From positions 1 through 43,768 of the forward strand of contig CAMBWI010000015.1 in the NCBI GenBank assembly GCA_945871445.1: a stretch of 43,768 nt of DNA, written 5' to 3'. This stretch comes from Singulisphaera sp. GP187. GTDB lineage: Bacteria > Planctomycetota > Phycisphaerae > Phycisphaerales > SM1A02. Position 1 is the stretch's first letter. The number at the start of each line of letters is the position of its first letter. Shown piece by piece: positions 1-9,068 of the stretch. The notes below the pieces were generated by a model, which saw only the letters and a program-made list of their open reading frames with translations, did not search any database and had not been told where the DNA came from. Both the position numbers and the translations under genes were made by a program.

Positions 1-113
1 TGATCGATGATGATGGTAATCCCAAGGGCACGCGCATCTTCGGCGCGGTTGCACGTGAACTTCGGGAAAAGAATTACATGAAAATCGTTTCCCTCGCGCC
101 AGAGGTGGTCTAA
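1..113 (+). CDS. rplN: 50S ribosomal protein L14 (uL14), C-terminal end
   Basis: Only the last 36 codons are present; the frame begins at base 3 and stops at TAA 111-113. The visible residues include [18 protein letters not shown] and end in [10 protein letters not shown], the conserved L14 C-terminus that contacts 16S rRNA at intersubunit bridges. L14 directly precedes L24 in the bacterial spc operon, and rplX starts 4 nt after this stop. The 5' part lies outside the window. Confidence 0.97.
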   Translation, partial: IDDDGNPKGTRIFGAVARELREKNYMKIVSLAPEVV

Positions 114-117
114 TCCC

Positions 118-465
118 ATGCCGCTCCATGTAAAAAAAGGCGATCTTGTACTTGTCACCGCAGGAAATAACCGCGGTGAAACTGGTGAAATTCTCACGGT
201 CGATCGCAAGGCGATGCGCGTGATTGTCAAAGGCGTCAATGTGCGCAAGCGCAATATGAAGCCCAACCAGCAACAACCCAAAGGATTCGTGGTCGAGAAA
301 GAACTCTCGATTCACATTTCCAATGTCAGTCCCGTCGTCGATGGAAAGCCATCACGAGTTCGATTTGTCACCAAGCCAGATGGTTCGAAGGTTCGTCTCG
401 CTGCGCGCAACAATAGTGAATTGCATGTGCTGAGACGCGCAACCAAGTCCAAGACCAAGTCCTGA
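118..465 (+). CDS. rplX: 50S ribosomal protein L24 (uL24)
   Basis: L24 is an assembly-initiating protein of the large subunit that binds domain I of 23S rRNA. The KOW motif occupies about residues 5-30 (VKKGDLVLVTAGNNRGETG), followed by the conserved basic stretch NVRKRNMKPNQQ and the segment SNVSPVVDGKPSRV. At 115 residues it is about 10 longer than E. coli L24, with a Lys/Thr-rich tail. The ATG lies 4 nt after the rplN stop, and GAGGTGG inside the end of rplN can serve as ribosome-binding site. The order rplN-rplX-rplE is the standard spc operon order. Confidence 0.97.
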   Translation: MPLHVKKGDLVLVTAGNNRGETGEILTVDRKAMRVIVKGVNVRKRNMKPNQQQPKGFVVEKELSIHISNVSPVVDGKPSRVRFVTKPDGSKVRLAARNNSELHVLRRATKSKTKS

Positions 466-475
466 AGGAGTATCA

Positions 476-1117
476 ATGAGTAAGAAAGAAATACCAACAT
501 CGCTTCCTGAACCTCGACTTCGTCGGGCGTATCGCGAGCAAGTTTCCGACCGAGTTCTGAAGGAATTCGGCATGAAGAATCTTCATCAACTGCCGAAGAT
601 CCAAAAGGTTGTGATCAACGTTGGAGTTGGTCGTCACCTCGAAAATCAGAAGTTGAAGCCTGAATATCGAGAGGCTGTGATCGGAACACTTTCGACGATC
701 TCTGGCCAGAAGCCAATCATGATTCTGGCGAAGAAGGCCGTTTCGAACTTCAAGGTTCGTGAAGGTGCGCCAAGTGCATTCATGGTCACACTGCGCCGCG
801 AGCGCATGTGGAATTTCCTTGATCGACTGATCAATCTTGCAATGCCGCGTATCAAAGATTTCCGCGGCGTTTCAGATAAAATGTTCGACCGTCAAGGAAA
901 CTTTGCGATGGGATTGAGCGAACAGGCAGTGTGGCCTGAAATCAACATGGCAAACATCAATCACTCTCATGGAATGAACATCAACATCGTCTTTGCGCAT
1001 AGCGATCCAAAGAAAAGCCGACTTGTTTTGGCTGAACTTGGAATGCCATTCGTGAAGTTAGAAGAAACATCGTCGAAATCGTCTTCAGCCCGATCAAAGC
1101 CGTCTGCAGCTGTCTAA
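476..1117 (+). CDS. rplE: 50S ribosomal protein L5 (uL5)
   Basis: L5 binds 5S rRNA in the central protuberance and contacts P-site tRNA. Recognisable blocks are [12 protein letters not shown], the [20 protein letters not shown] region and the [19 protein letters not shown] block. At 213 residues it is about 30 longer than E. coli L5, through an N-terminal lead of about 20 residues and a Ser/Lys-rich tail after GMPF. An AAGGAG ribosome-binding site sits 6 nt before the ATG. It lies 10 nt after rplX and 10 nt before rpsN. Confidence 0.97.
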   Translation: MSKKEIPTSLPEPRLRRAYREQVSDRVLKEFGMKNLHQLPKIQKVVINVGVGRHLENQKLKPEYREAVIGTLSTISGQKPIMILAKKAVSNFKVREGAPSAFMVTLRRERMWNFLDRLINLAMPRIKDFRGVSDKMFDRQGNFAMGLSEQAVWPEINMANINHSHGMNINIVFAHSDPKKSRLVLAELGMPFVKLEETSSKSSSARSKPSAAV

Positions 1118-1127
1118 AAGGAGACCT

Positions 1128-1313
1128 ATGGCAAGTAAACGCGTATTTGCAAAAATGAAAATTGCGCCGAAGTTCTCGACGCGAAAACGAAATCGTTGCG
1201 AGATCACGGGACATGCCCGCTCGTATTATCGAAAGTTTAGAATCAGTCGTCATATGTTGCGCCAGTTGGCGTTGCTGGGAATGATCCCAGGCATGCGAAA
1301 AGCTTCGTGGTAA
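1128..1313 (+). CDS. rpsN: 30S ribosomal protein S14 (uS14), short zinc-free form
   Basis: S14 belongs to the 30S head near the A site. The protein has 61 residues, the length of the short zinc-binding (C+) type, and ends in the family signature IPGMRKASW. The four ligand positions of that type are 24, 27, 40 and 43. Here they read Cys24, Thr27, Ser40 and Met43, so only one cysteine remains and a zinc ribbon cannot form. The substitutions resemble those of the long zinc-free E. coli type. This is therefore the short C-minus form. AAAGGAG precedes the ATG. Confidence 0.96.
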   Translation: MASKRVFAKMKIAPKFSTRKRNRCEITGHARSYYRKFRISRHMLRQLALLGMIPGMRKASW

Positions 1314-1362
1314 TTCACTGCGCCGATATTTATTACTCAGGACAATATTCAAGGACCAAACC

Positions 1363-1761
1363 ATGTCATTGCAAGATCTCACCGCCGATATGTTGACCCG
1401 CATCCGTAATGCGGTGTCTATCCGCCGCAAGAATGTGACTTGCCTCAATAACCGCCTCAATCGAGGTGTTTTAGAGGTGTTACGCGACGAAGGTTTCATC
1501 ATGGGATTCGAAGTGATTCCAGATGGTCGTCAAGGACTTCTGCGAGTTCAACTGAAGTACGGACCTCGTGGAGAAACTCTCATCAATCGCATCGATCGCG
1601 TCTCTCATTCGGGATGCCGCGTCTATTGCGGGGCGGAATCAATGCCCCGACTTCTCGAAGGACTTGGGATCACGGTGGTCTCAACGAGCCAAGGAGTGAT
1701 GAGTGACCGCAAGGCTCGTGAAATGCGAGTAGGCGGCGAAGTTGTTTGCGCCGTTTCGTAA
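1363..1761 (+). CDS. rpsH: 30S ribosomal protein S8 (uS8)
   Basis: S8 binds helix 21 of 16S rRNA and in E. coli also represses spc operon translation. The N-terminal block ADMLTRIRNAV and the C-terminal block with TSQGVMSDRKAREMRVGGE and a final VCAVS are diagnostic. Length is 132 residues, normal for the family. An AAGGA element lies upstream of the ATG. The 49-nt gap from rpsN is larger than the usual spacing in this operon; I see no clear rRNA-mimic structure in it. Confidence 0.97.
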   Translation: MSLQDLTADMLTRIRNAVSIRRKNVTCLNNRLNRGVLEVLRDEGFIMGFEVIPDGRQGLLRVQLKYGPRGETLINRIDRVSHSGCRVYCGAESMPRLLEGLGITVVSTSQGVMSDRKAREMRVGGEVVCAVS

Positions 1762-1802
1762 ACGAATTTTTTGAAGAACAGAAAGAACAGAAAGACCCAG
1801 CC

Positions 1803-2366
1803 ATGAGCCGAATCGGAAAACAACTCATTCTCGTCCCAGCGACTGTGAAAGTCACTGTGAATGCTGCAACGAAGACTGTCAATATTCAGGGACCGAAAGG
1901 GAACAACTCTTTCACCTATCGACCAGAGATGATCGTTGCATATGACGACAAGACCAAGAGTATTTCCTGCACCGTCGATGATGTTTCGCGCATGGAAGAG
2001 GGCAATCGTCGTGCATATTGGGGAACGACTCGCGCTGTGATTAACAAGATGGTCAAGGGCGTTTCAGAAGGATTCACCCGAAAGCTGGAAGTGGTCGGCG
2101 TGGGATGGACTTGCAAACTCCAAGGAAAGAAGTTGATTCTCTCCGTGGGATATTGCAATCCGATCGAATTGATGCTTCCAGAAGGTGTTGCATGCACGAT
2201 CGAAAACAACACAATCATCAATCTCTCTGGCGTTGACGCACAGAAGGTTGGAGCATTCGCAAGTTTGATTCGAAGTCAGCGAAAGCCAGAACCTTATAAC
2301 GGCAAAGGCATCAAGTATTCCGATGAAGTGATTCAACGGAAGAAGGGCAAGGCATTCGGCGCTTAA
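1803..2366 (+). CDS. rplF: 50S ribosomal protein L6 (uL6)
   Basis: L6 lies near the GTPase centre and the sarcin-ricin loop. The ATG at 1803 gives MSRIGKQLI, the expected N-terminus; an in-frame upstream start at 1746 would overlap rpsH and add 19 unconserved residues. Family blocks are [10 protein letters not shown] in the N-domain, [19 protein letters not shown] in the middle and [22 protein letters not shown] at the end, which is the L6 signature. Length is 187 residues, close to the usual 175-180. Confidence 0.97.
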   Translation: MSRIGKQLILVPATVKVTVNAATKTVNIQGPKGNNSFTYRPEMIVAYDDKTKSISCTVDDVSRMEEGNRRAYWGTTRAVINKMVKGVSEGFTRKLEVVGVGWTCKLQGKKLILSVGYCNPIELMLPEGVACTIENNTIINLSGVDAQKVGAFASLIRSQRKPEPYNGKGIKYSDEVIQRKKGKAFGA

Positions 2367-2386
2367 GGCGCTCGAAAGGAATTCCA

Positions 2387-2749
2387 ATGGATATTTGCAT
2401 ACAAAAACGATCTCGACGCAGCCGACGACGCAAGGGACTTCGCAAGACCCTTCGTGGAACTCCAATGCGACCACGATTGGCGGTCTTTCGATCACCTCGT
2501 CACATCTATGTTCAGGTCATCGATGATTTGGCTGGGCGAACGCTCGCGGCCGCATCAACGAAGGACAAGGAATTTGCAGGCAAGGTTGGCGGCAACTCTG
2601 ACGCAGCAAGCGCTGTGGGACGAGCAGTCGCCGAACGTGCGATCAAGGCTGGCGTTGGTCAAGTGGTTTTCGATCGAGGTGGATACCTCTATCACGGACG
2701 AGTCAAGGCGTTGGCCGAAGCAGCACGTGCAGCGGGGCTCAAGTTCTAA
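2387..2749 (+). CDS. rplR: 50S ribosomal protein L18 (uL18)
   Basis: L18 binds 5S rRNA beside L5. The N-terminus is Arg-rich ([18 protein letters not shown]), followed by [20 protein letters not shown] and the C-terminal [22 protein letters not shown] block typical of the family. Length is 120 residues, as usual. GAAAGGAA precedes the ATG. Confidence 0.97.
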   Translation: MDICIQKRSRRSRRRKGLRKTLRGTPMRPRLAVFRSPRHIYVQVIDDLAGRTLAAASTKDKEFAGKVGGNSDAASAVGRAVAERAIKAGVGQVVFDRGGYLYHGRVKALAEAARAAGLKF

Positions 2750-2784
2750 AATAATGTTTTTATTGAAAGATTCAGAGAACAAAT

Positions 2785-3561
2785 ATGAACGATAATTTTG
2801 ACGATAGTGGCGTAGACGCAACAACAGTAAAGGTGTTCCGAACATCCTCCACCGTTGCAGGTGGTCGGCGATTCAGTTTCGGCGCTCTTGTCGTGGTCGG
2901 TGATCGACACGGCAAAGTTGCTGTGGGATATGCAAAGAGCAATCAAGTTCCAACAAGTGTTGAAAAGGCGACGCGCGAAGGTCGTCGTAAATTGCGCGCT
3001 TATCCGCTGCAAGGTCGCACTTTGCCACATTCGGTTGAAGGTCGTTTCGGCGCATCGACGGTTCGTCTGGTTCCAGCAAGTCCTGGTACAGGTGTCATCG
3101 CAGGTGCATCAGTTCGTGCGGTTCTTGACATGCTCGGCGTTCAAGATTGTTTGACGAAAGCGTACGGATCAACAAACGCAAAGAATTTGGTCAAGGCAAC
3201 TTTCGCAGCTCTCGACATGCTCCGAACTCGCGAGCAAGTTGAGAAGCTTCGAGGCGTGACCCTTGGAACAACAACAGTTGAAGATGCAATTGCTCGCGGT
3301 GTAGCAGCAATGCCATCGCAGCGTTCCGGTGAACGCGCAGCAGCTCCAGTCAACACCGTTGGCGACGAACGTCGACGCGGTGGTGGCGGCGGCGGTCGAT
3401 TTGGTGGCGGCGGTGGTGGTGGTCGACCAAGTGGTGGTCGTCCGCGAAATGATGGAAGTTCCGCGCCAGATTCAGCTCCGGTTTCAGCAGCTCCGGTTTC
3501 AGCAGCTCCGATATCAGCAACTCCGGCGCCAGAGAGTACGACTCCCTCGGTTCAAACTTGA
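2785..3561 (+). CDS. rpsE: 30S ribosomal protein S5 (uS5) with long repeat-rich tail
   Basis: S5 lines the mRNA entry tunnel and affects decoding accuracy. The double-stranded-RNA-binding N-domain is seen in [20 protein letters not shown] and the C-domain in [18 protein letters not shown]. At 258 residues it is about 90 longer than E. coli S5. The extra part from about residue 185 is Gly/Arg-rich and then Ala/Pro/Ser-rich; its last section is encoded by four 15-bp units at 3475-3534. Such a tail is likely disordered and exposed. The next gene is rplO, so rpmD (L30), usually found between them, is absent. Confidence 0.96.
   Translation: MNDNFDDSGVDATTVKVFRTSSTVAGGRRFSFGALVVVGDRHGKVAVGYAKSNQVPTSVEKATREGRRKLRAYPLQGRTLPHSVEGRFGASTVRLVPASPGTGVIAGASVRAVLDMLGVQDCLTKAYGSTNAKNLVKATFAALDMLRTREQVEKLRGVTLGTTTVEDAIARGVAAMPSQRSGERAAAPVNTVGDERRRGGGGGGRFGGGGGGGRPSGGRPRNDGSSAPDSAPVSAAPVSAAPISATPAPESTTPSVQT
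3475..3534 (+). repeat. 15-bp tandem repeat inside the rpsE 3' end
   Basis: Units start at 3475, 3490, 3505 and 3520 with consensus GCTCCGGTTTCAGCA; the last two units are diverged. The period is a multiple of three, so copy-number change alters tail length without a frameshift. It encodes repeats of Ala-Pro-Val-Ser-Ala type. Confidence 0.85.
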
Positions 3562-3591
3562 TTCGCAGTTCTTAGATGAGGAAATAAAGCC

Positions 3592-4263
3592 ATGATGATC
3601 CATGATGTAACAAGTGTGGTTGGAAAAGACAAACTTCGCATGCGCGTTGGTCGCGGTGAAGGAAGTGGCAAGGGCGGCACAAGCGGTCGCGGTCACAATG
3701 GTGCGAAGAGTCGTGCAGGTTGGACAAGTCGCCCTGGTTATCAGGGTGGTTCGACTCCGCTGCTTCGACGATTTCCCAAGCGTGGTTTTTCCAATTCGGA
3801 TTTCCGAGTTGATTACAGCGTTGTCAATATTGCAGATCTTGCGAAGCATTTCAAAGCAGGAACCGTGATCGATGCAAATGCGCTCGTAGAAATTGGTTTG
3901 ATTCGTGATACCAAGCTTCCGTTGAAGATCTTGGGCACTGGAGATATCTCTATCAAATTGAATATCACAGCTGATCGATTTTCTGCACAAGCAAAGTCCA
4001 AGATTGAAGCTGCTGGCGGAACTGCTGTCTTGACTCCATACGCGGCGAAGGCTGCTGCGAAAGCTCATGCCGAAGCTGAGGCCGAAGCCACGAAGAAGGC
4101 AAATGCTGCCAAGCGTGCACCAAAGGCAAAGGAAGTTGCGGAACCTGTAGCTCAGCCAGAAGGAAAGGCTGAAGCCAAGGCAGAAAAGAAGCAAGAGAAA
4201 AAAGAGAAGCCAGAGAAGCCAGAGAAGCAAGAGAAGCAAGAGAAGAACGAAGACAAGGACTGA
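3592..4263 (+). CDS. rplO: 50S ribosomal protein L15 (uL15) with charged C-terminal tail
   Basis: L15 is an assembly protein of the 50S subunit. The N-terminal Gly/Arg-rich extension, which threads into rRNA, is clear (RMRVGRGEGSGKGGTSGRGH, then GGSTPLLRRFPKRGF). The globular part ends near residue 145. About 75 further residues are Ala/Lys/Glu-rich and end in an EKPEKPEKQEKQEK-like run encoded by 9-bp repeats. The gene starts 30 nt after rpsE, with a GAGGAAA ribosome-binding site. Confidence 0.96.
   Translation: MMIHDVTSVVGKDKLRMRVGRGEGSGKGGTSGRGHNGAKSRAGWTSRPGYQGGSTPLLRRFPKRGFSNSDFRVDYSVVNIADLAKHFKAGTVIDANALVEIGLIRDTKLPLKILGTGDISIKLNITADRFSAQAKSKIEAAGGTAVLTPYAAKAAAKAHAEAEAEATKKANAAKRAPKAKEVAEPVAQPEGKAEAKAEKKQEKKEKPEKPEKQEKQEKNEDKD
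4204..4248 (+). repeat. 9-bp tandem repeat at the rplO 3' end
   Basis: Five units of GAGAAGCCA or GAGAAGCAA start at 4204, 4213, 4222, 4231 and 4240, the last diverged. They encode Glu-Lys-Pro and Glu-Lys-Gln triplets and keep the reading frame. Confidence 0.85.
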
Positions 4264-4278
4264 CCTTAAAAAATAATT

Positions 4279-5691
4279 ATGCTCCAAGCGTTTGCAAACA
4301 TCTTCCGAATTCGAGACCTACGCAACAAAGTGTTTTTCACTTTGGGAGTGTTGGTCATTTATCGAATTGGTTTTTGGATTCCGCTTTTAGGAGTCGATCA
4401 GTCAGAACTCGCCAAAGCTGCCGAGCGTGCGTCAGTTGATCAAACTGGCTTTGGTCGCTTGCTTGAATACGCATCCATCTTTTCTGGTGGTTCACTTCAG
4501 CAGTCCACGATCTTCGGATTGGGAATTATGCCGTACATCACGGCCAGCATTATCTTTCAGTTGTTGCAAGCTGTTGTGCCATCATTGCAAGAACTCAAGA
4601 AAGAAGGCATGTCTGGTCAACAGAAGATCATGGAGTGGACGCGCTATGCAACCGTCGGACTCTGTCTGTTGCAAGGTCTGATGTGGCTGGGTTTCCTTCG
4701 CACTCAGAATTTGGTTCAACCACAATTCCAACTCGGTGGTGGATTGGTCATTTTCTATGTCTCAGGAATCGCTGCGTTGACTGCCGGAAGTCTCTTCCTG
4801 ATGTGGTTGGGCGAACAAGTTGACAAGTATGGAATTGGCAACGGAGTTTCGATCATTCTGACTGCTGGAATTCTTTCACGAATGCCAAGTGCTGCAACAT
4901 GGATCGTCAATAATTTCGATGCAAGTCTTCAAGGTGGCGACGCAAAGATTGGCGTTGTAGGTCTGATCGTTCTCTTGGCTGGATTCCTCTTTGTTATTGG
5001 TGGTGCGATCGTTATTACAGTCGCGCAGCGTCGAATACCAATACAGCAAGCAAAGCACACTCGTGGTCGCAAGGTGTATGGCGGGCAACGGCATTATTTG
5101 CCTCTTCGAATCAATCATGCTGGTGTGATGCCGATCATCTTTTCAAGCACACTCATGATGTTCCCAGCCTCTGGTTGCGCATGGCTTGCATCACGCGCAG
5201 CAGCAGTCGATGCATCGTCAACTTGGTCTAGCATTACTAATTTCGTGGCTCAGAATTTGCAAATCGGGGCATATCCGTATGTGCTGATTGAGATTCTTCT
5301 GATCTATTTCTTCTCGTACTTCTGGACGACTGTTCAGTTGTCACCGACTGATATGTCCAAGCAACTTCGCGATCACGGATCATTCATCCCTGGCCTACGA
5401 CCTGGTCCACGCACGGCGGAATATTTGGAAACAGTGATTTCCCGAATCACATATGTCGGAGCTGGTGCACTTGCGCTTATCGCAATCATCCCGACCATTG
5501 TCAGCCAACAACTTGGAATTCCATTCTTTGTCGCTCAGTTCCTTGGTGGAACGGGCCTGCTGATTGTTGTCAGCGTTGCATTGGATCTCGTTCAGCGCAT
5601 CGAAGCAAATCTGCTGATGCGTAACTATTCAGGATTCCTCTCGACTGGAACAAACGACTCTGGTCCACGCATTCGATCGGCAAGAGGCTAA
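4279..5691 (+). CDS. secY: Protein translocase subunit SecY
   Basis: SecY is the central pore of the Sec translocon, partnered by SecE and SecG. The N-terminus matches the family (FRIRDLRNKVFFTLGVLVIY), the plug region has SGGSLQQSTIFGLGIMPYI, and the cytosolic ribosome/SecA loop contains RRIPIQQAK. About ten hydrophobic helices are spread over 470 residues, slightly longer than E. coli SecY (443). The late block PTDMSKQLRDHGSFIPGLRPG is also diagnostic. It sits 15 nt after rplO, as in most spc operons. The usual neighbour adk is not next to it; map follows directly. Confidence 0.97.
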   Translation: MLQAFANIFRIRDLRNKVFFTLGVLVIYRIGFWIPLLGVDQSELAKAAERASVDQTGFGRLLEYASIFSGGSLQQSTIFGLGIMPYITASIIFQLLQAVVPSLQELKKEGMSGQQKIMEWTRYATVGLCLLQGLMWLGFLRTQNLVQPQFQLGGGLVIFYVSGIAALTAGSLFLMWLGEQVDKYGIGNGVSIILTAGILSRMPSAATWIVNNFDASLQGGDAKIGVVGLIVLLAGFLFVIGGAIVITVAQRRIPIQQAKHTRGRKVYGGQRHYLPLRINHAGVMPIIFSSTLMMFPASGCAWLASRAAAVDASSTWSSITNFVAQNLQIGAYPYVLIEILLIYFFSYFWTTVQLSPTDMSKQLRDHGSFIPGLRPGPRTAEYLETVISRITYVGAGALALIAIIPTIVSQQLGIPFFVAQFLGGTGLLIVVSVALDLVQRIEANLLMRNYSGFLSTGTNDSGPRIRSARG

Positions 5692-5723
5692 ATCAAAGGA
5701 CTTTTCAGAAGAACAAACAAGCA

Positions 5724-6737
5724 ATGGTCACTCTCCGAACAACTTCCAACGAAATTCTCACCGACTCCGATGCTCGGCGTGGTGGAGTTGTTGCGACTGT
5801 GCGGTTGGGTGAACCAGTTGCTCGACAGAGTCAAAGAAGTGCCCGACCACAAGTTGGTGGTGGTCGTCAAGTCGAATTGCGTACTGCTGTTGAAATTGAA
5901 GCGATTCAAGCTGCGGCAATTGTCGCGCGTATTGCAGTTGATGCGGCACTTCGATGTGCAGTTGTTGGCGCATCACCTGCTTCGTTGGCATCGATTGCGT
6001 CTGGAATTATCGCTGCTGAACGAGCGGAAAGCTTGGTTCAGAATCTTGAGTCCGATGCTGGACTGAAGAATCAGCCTGCATTCCCAGCGGCTTGCTGCAT
6101 CGCAGTGAATGATCGATTGATTCACGCAGTTCCATCTGATGAGCCGCTTTGTGATGGTGACGTTGTCACTGTCGATGTCGCCGTTCGATTGGGTGGATGG
6201 TGTGCGGATGTTGCCGATTGCGTTGTCGTTGGACGAGGAGCCAGTCGTTCTCATTCAATGGTCAGTGGATGCAACGAAATGCTTGAAGTCGCCTTGGCGA
6301 CGATGGCTCCTGGAGTTCGTTGGTCACAAGTCGCAAAGAAAATGCAAGATGTTGCCGAAGCCAGAAGTCTTGGTCTGGTCACTGGCTACGCCGGACATGG
6401 AATCGGCCGCGCTCTTCACGAAGCACCGATTGCTCCGTGCGGAATCGAAGCTGATTTCGTTGAACGCGGTGACTTCACTCTCTTGCCAGATATGGTGTTG
6501 TCAGTCGAGCCAACAGTTGTTGCTCGTCCAGATGGAATTCGTTCGGTTGATGCCGACGGATTTGCAATCGGATGTCGGCTTGTTGCTTGCTCCGATGGTT
6601 GGACAATGCGAACTGAAAGTGGTGCTGCAGGTTGCTCCGTGGAGCGCACCGTGGTCATCACTCGAAGTGGTTGCGAAATACTTGATGCAATGTTTGATGG
6701 AGCGCGTAGTTCTATCAATAGGAGTTCAAAACTATAA
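5724..6737 (+). CDS. map: Methionine aminopeptidase, type I
   Basis: The enzyme removes the initiator methionine from nascent proteins. All metal ligands are visible: the two Asp residues 11 apart in VDVAVRLGGWCAD, the His in GHGIGRALHEAP, the Glu in MVLSVEPTV, and the Glu in CSVERTVVIT. The substrate His is in NDRLIHAVPSD. Length is 337 residues against about 264 in E. coli, mostly because of an N-terminal lead of about 50 residues with an Arg/Gln-rich stretch, and an extended tail. The stop codon TAA is immediately followed by the infA ATG with no spacer, so the two are probably translationally coupled. Confidence 0.95.
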   Translation: MVTLRTTSNEILTDSDARRGGVVATVRLGEPVARQSQRSARPQVGGGRQVELRTAVEIEAIQAAAIVARIAVDAALRCAVVGASPASLASIASGIIAAERAESLVQNLESDAGLKNQPAFPAACCIAVNDRLIHAVPSDEPLCDGDVVTVDVAVRLGGWCADVADCVVVGRGASRSHSMVSGCNEMLEVALATMAPGVRWSQVAKKMQDVAEARSLGLVTGYAGHGIGRALHEAPIAPCGIEADFVERGDFTLLPDMVLSVEPTVVARPDGIRSVDADGFAIGCRLVACSDGWTMRTESGAAGCSVERTVVITRSGCEILDAMFDGARSSINRSSKL

Positions 6738-6953
6738 ATGGCCAAAGAAGAAAAGATCACCCTCGAAGCCGAAGTCACTGAAGCATTGCCCGATGCAATG
6801 TTTCGAGTCAAACTTCAGAATGGTCACGAAATTCTGGCCTATGTCAGCGGCAAAATGAGGAAGTTCTTCATCAGAATTCTTCCAGGCGACAGAGTCACGA
6901 TTGAAATGAGCCCGTACGACATGACCAAGGGCAGAATCACTTTCAGACAATAA
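6738..6953 (+). CDS. infA: Translation initiation factor IF-1
   Basis: IF-1 is a single OB-fold protein that occupies the 30S A site during initiation. The 71-residue length and the blocks [37 protein letters not shown] and [12 protein letters not shown] are diagnostic. The ATG follows the map stop without any gap. The order map-infA-rpmJ-rpsM is common in bacteria. Confidence 0.97.
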   Translation: MAKEEKITLEAEVTEALPDAMFRVKLQNGHEILAYVSGKMRKFFIRILPGDRVTIEMSPYDMTKGRITFRQ

Positions 6954-7040
6954 GTATCAGAACAAGAAAAAGAACAAGAACGACAGAAATCTCACCCATC
7001 AAGTTCAGCAAAGTTTTTATCAATATTCACGGAGTCAATT

Positions 7041-7157
7041 ATGAAGGTTAGAAGCAGTATCAAGCGCAGAACACTCGATTGCCAGATTGTTGTCCGAAAG
7101 GGCAAGCGCTTTGTCATTAACAAGAAGAACCCACGGCTGAAGCAGCGACAAGGATGA
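7041..7157 (+). CDS. rpmJ: 50S ribosomal protein L36 (bL36), zinc-free form
   Basis: A 38-codon gene, [14 protein letters not shown]... ending [11 protein letters not shown], the L36 signature, with a GGAG ribosome-binding site 8 nt before the ATG. The canonical zinc ligands are three Cys and one His. Here only the Cys at residue 14 remains; the other positions read Thr, Asn and Leu. This is the C-minus form, able to fold without zinc. It sits between infA and rpsM as usual. Confidence 0.96.
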   Translation: MKVRSSIKRRTLDCQIVVRKGKRFVINKKNPRLKQRQG

Positions 7158-7186
7158 GCCAAAGCTAAACCACATCGGAGAACACT

Positions 7187-7564
7187 ATGCCACGTATTGC
7201 CGGTATCGACATTCCAGACAAAAAGAAAATCCTCTTTTCACTCCAGTACATCCACGGAATTGGCCCAAAGGGTGCCGAGAAAATCTTGGAAAAGACTGGT
7301 ATTGATCCCAATCGACGAACTCACACGCTCGGCGATCAGGAACTCGCAGCGATCTCGAAGGAGATCGATGATGGTTACATCGTTGAAGGTGCTCTGCGAC
7401 GACAAGTTGGACAAGACATTCAACGACTCAAGGACATTCACGCATATCGCGGAGAGCGACATCGTCGTTCATTGCCATGTCGTGGTCAGCGCACTCGTAC
7501 CAATGCTCGTACTCGCAAGGGCAAGAAGAAGACCGTCGCTGGTAAGAAGGGCGTAAACGGTTAA
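7187..7564 (+). CDS. rpsM: 30S ribosomal protein S13 (uS13)
   Basis: S13 is in the 30S head, contacts P-site tRNA and forms bridges to L5. The start [26 protein letters not shown] and the C-terminal [20 protein letters not shown] block are diagnostic of the family. Length is 125 residues, normal. It begins the alpha operon part of the cluster, 29 nt after rpmJ. Confidence 0.97.
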   Translation: MPRIAGIDIPDKKKILFSLQYIHGIGPKGAEKILEKTGIDPNRRTHTLGDQELAAISKEIDDGYIVEGALRRQVGQDIQRLKDIHAYRGERHRRSLPCRGQRTRTNARTRKGKKKTVAGKKGVNG

Positions 7565-7591
7565 TCCCAAGATTTAATCAGAGAAAAAACT

Positions 7592-7966
7592 ATGTCGAAG
7601 AAACCAAAGATTCGTAAGAACGTCATCAAAGGCATCGTGAATGTCAGTGCTACATTCAACAACACGATCGTCACGATTACAGACACTAACGGCGAGACCA
7701 TTTGCTGGGACTCAGCTGGAAGTGTTGGATTCAAGGGCGCGCGTAAGAGCACGCCATTTGCTGCAAGTCGCGCAAGCGAGCGAGCGGCGGGGAAGGCCCG
7801 TCGTATCGGTATGCGCGAGGTCGAAGTTCGGGTTCGTGGCGCGGGCCCCGGCCGAGAATCAGCTGTCACCGCTCTTCAAGCCAATGGGCTGAAGGTGCTG
7901 ACAATTGAAGATCAGACACCGCTTCCTTTCAACGGATGCCGATCGCCAAAGAAGCGACGCGTCTAA
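7592..7966 (+). CDS. rpsK: 30S ribosomal protein S11 (uS11)
   Basis: S11 sits on the 30S platform near the E site and the anti-Shine-Dalgarno region. Blocks seen are [38 protein letters not shown] and the C-terminal [13 protein letters not shown]. Length is 124 residues, normal. In many bacteria rpsD follows; here a 121-nt gap leads to rpoA instead. Confidence 0.97.
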   Translation: MSKKPKIRKNVIKGIVNVSATFNNTIVTITDTNGETICWDSAGSVGFKGARKSTPFAASRASERAAGKARRIGMREVEVRVRGAGPGRESAVTALQANGLKVLTIEDQTPLPFNGCRSPKKRRV

Positions 7967-7997
7967 CATCGTCTTTCGCCTTCGCCCGAAAGCAGGG

Positions 7998-8026
7998 CCG
8001 CAGAGCAACTCGGCAGGGTTCTGCGG
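7998..8026 (+). promoter_or_regulatory. Possible stem-loop in the rpsK-rpoA spacer
   Basis: The 121-nt gap between rpsK and rpoA is the longest within this cluster. It contains a perfect 7-bp inverted repeat, CCGCAGA at 7998-8004 and TCTGCGG at 8020-8026, with a 15-nt loop. It could be a translational operator, a processing site or a weak attenuator. It lies where rpsD is found in other genomes. No function can be assigned from sequence alone. Confidence 0.3.
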
Positions 8027-8087
8027 TTCCGATCGGGGCAAGGCTCGTTCTGTTCGGACTGGATTACTGCCGTAGGAGATTTGAATC

Positions 8088-9068
8088 ATGCATATTCGCT
8101 GGAGAGGTCTTGAATTACCGGGTCGTGTGACTGCTGATAAAACCAGTATGACCACGACATTTGGCCGTTTTTCCGCTGAGCCATTCGAGCGCGGATTCGG
8201 TACCACCATTGGCAACAGTCTTCGTCGCATTTTGCTTTCAAGCATCGAAGGCGCTGCGATCACGAAATTGTCGATCGCAGGAATCACCCATGAGTTTTCG
8301 TCCATCCCTGGAGTTGTCCAAGATGTTTCAGACATCTTGCTCAATATCAAGGGACTGATTGTGGAGATGGACGGCGATGAAACCAAGAAGGTGCACATTC
8401 GAGTGGAAGGTCCGTGCGAAGTCACAGGCGCATCCATTGAATCAGATGCATCCGTTCGCATTCTCAATCCAGACCACGTCATTTGCAAAGTGAATGACAA
8501 GGTTCGCTTTGAAGTCGAACTCACGGTCAATCGAGGTCGTGGATATCAACCTGCGAGCGAGCAATACAACACTGAAGAAGATCAGGTCATTGGAGATATT
8601 CCAGTGGATGCAATCTTCACGCCTGTTCAACGCGTTCGTTATCGCGTGGAAGACACACGCGTCGGTCAGCGAATGAATTATGAGCGCCTTGTTCTTGATG
8701 TCTGGACAAATGGCACAGTGACTCCAGAGATGGCAGTCGTTGAAGCTGGCAAGATTCTTCGCAAGCACGTCAATCCATTCGTGCAGTTTGATTCGGCTGG
8801 AGATGACATGGTTGATCAAGGACTCTCATCCGATCAAGAAGTTGATTTAGATTTGGAACGCAAACTTTCCATGACCATTGCGGATCTCAATCTTGGTGTG
8901 CGTGGCACGAATTGCCTGCAAACTGCAGGGATTTTGACCGTCGGACAATTGGTTCAAAAAACCGAATCAGAACTGATGGAACTTCGTTCCTTCGGTCGGA
9001 CTTCATTCACTGAAATCGAGAGTCGTTTGCAAGAGATCGGTTTGTCGCTCGGTATGCAAGTGTCATAA
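8088..9068 (+). CDS. rpoA: DNA-directed RNA polymerase subunit alpha
   Basis: The alpha subunit nucleates RNA polymerase assembly through its N-domain and contacts UP elements and activators through its C-domain. The dimerisation block ERGFGTTIGNSLRRILLSS is clear. The C-terminal domain has the helix-hairpin-helix pattern in LNLGVRGTNCLQTAGILTVG and LMELRSFGRTSFTEIESRL. Length is 326 residues, normal. A TAGGAG ribosome-binding site precedes the ATG. rplQ follows, as in most bacteria. Confidence 0.98.
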   Translation: MHIRWRGLELPGRVTADKTSMTTTFGRFSAEPFERGFGTTIGNSLRRILLSSIEGAAITKLSIAGITHEFSSIPGVVQDVSDILLNIKGLIVEMDGDETKKVHIRVEGPCEVTGASIESDASVRILNPDHVICKVNDKVRFEVELTVNRGRGYQPASEQYNTEEDQVIGDIPVDAIFTPVQRVRYRVEDTRVGQRMNYERLVLDVWTNGTVTPEMAVVEAGKILRKHVNPFVQFDSAGDDMVDQGLSSDQEVDLDLERKLSMTIADLNLGVRGTNCLQTAGILTVGQLVQKTESELMELRSFGRTSFTEIESRLQEIGLSLGMQVS

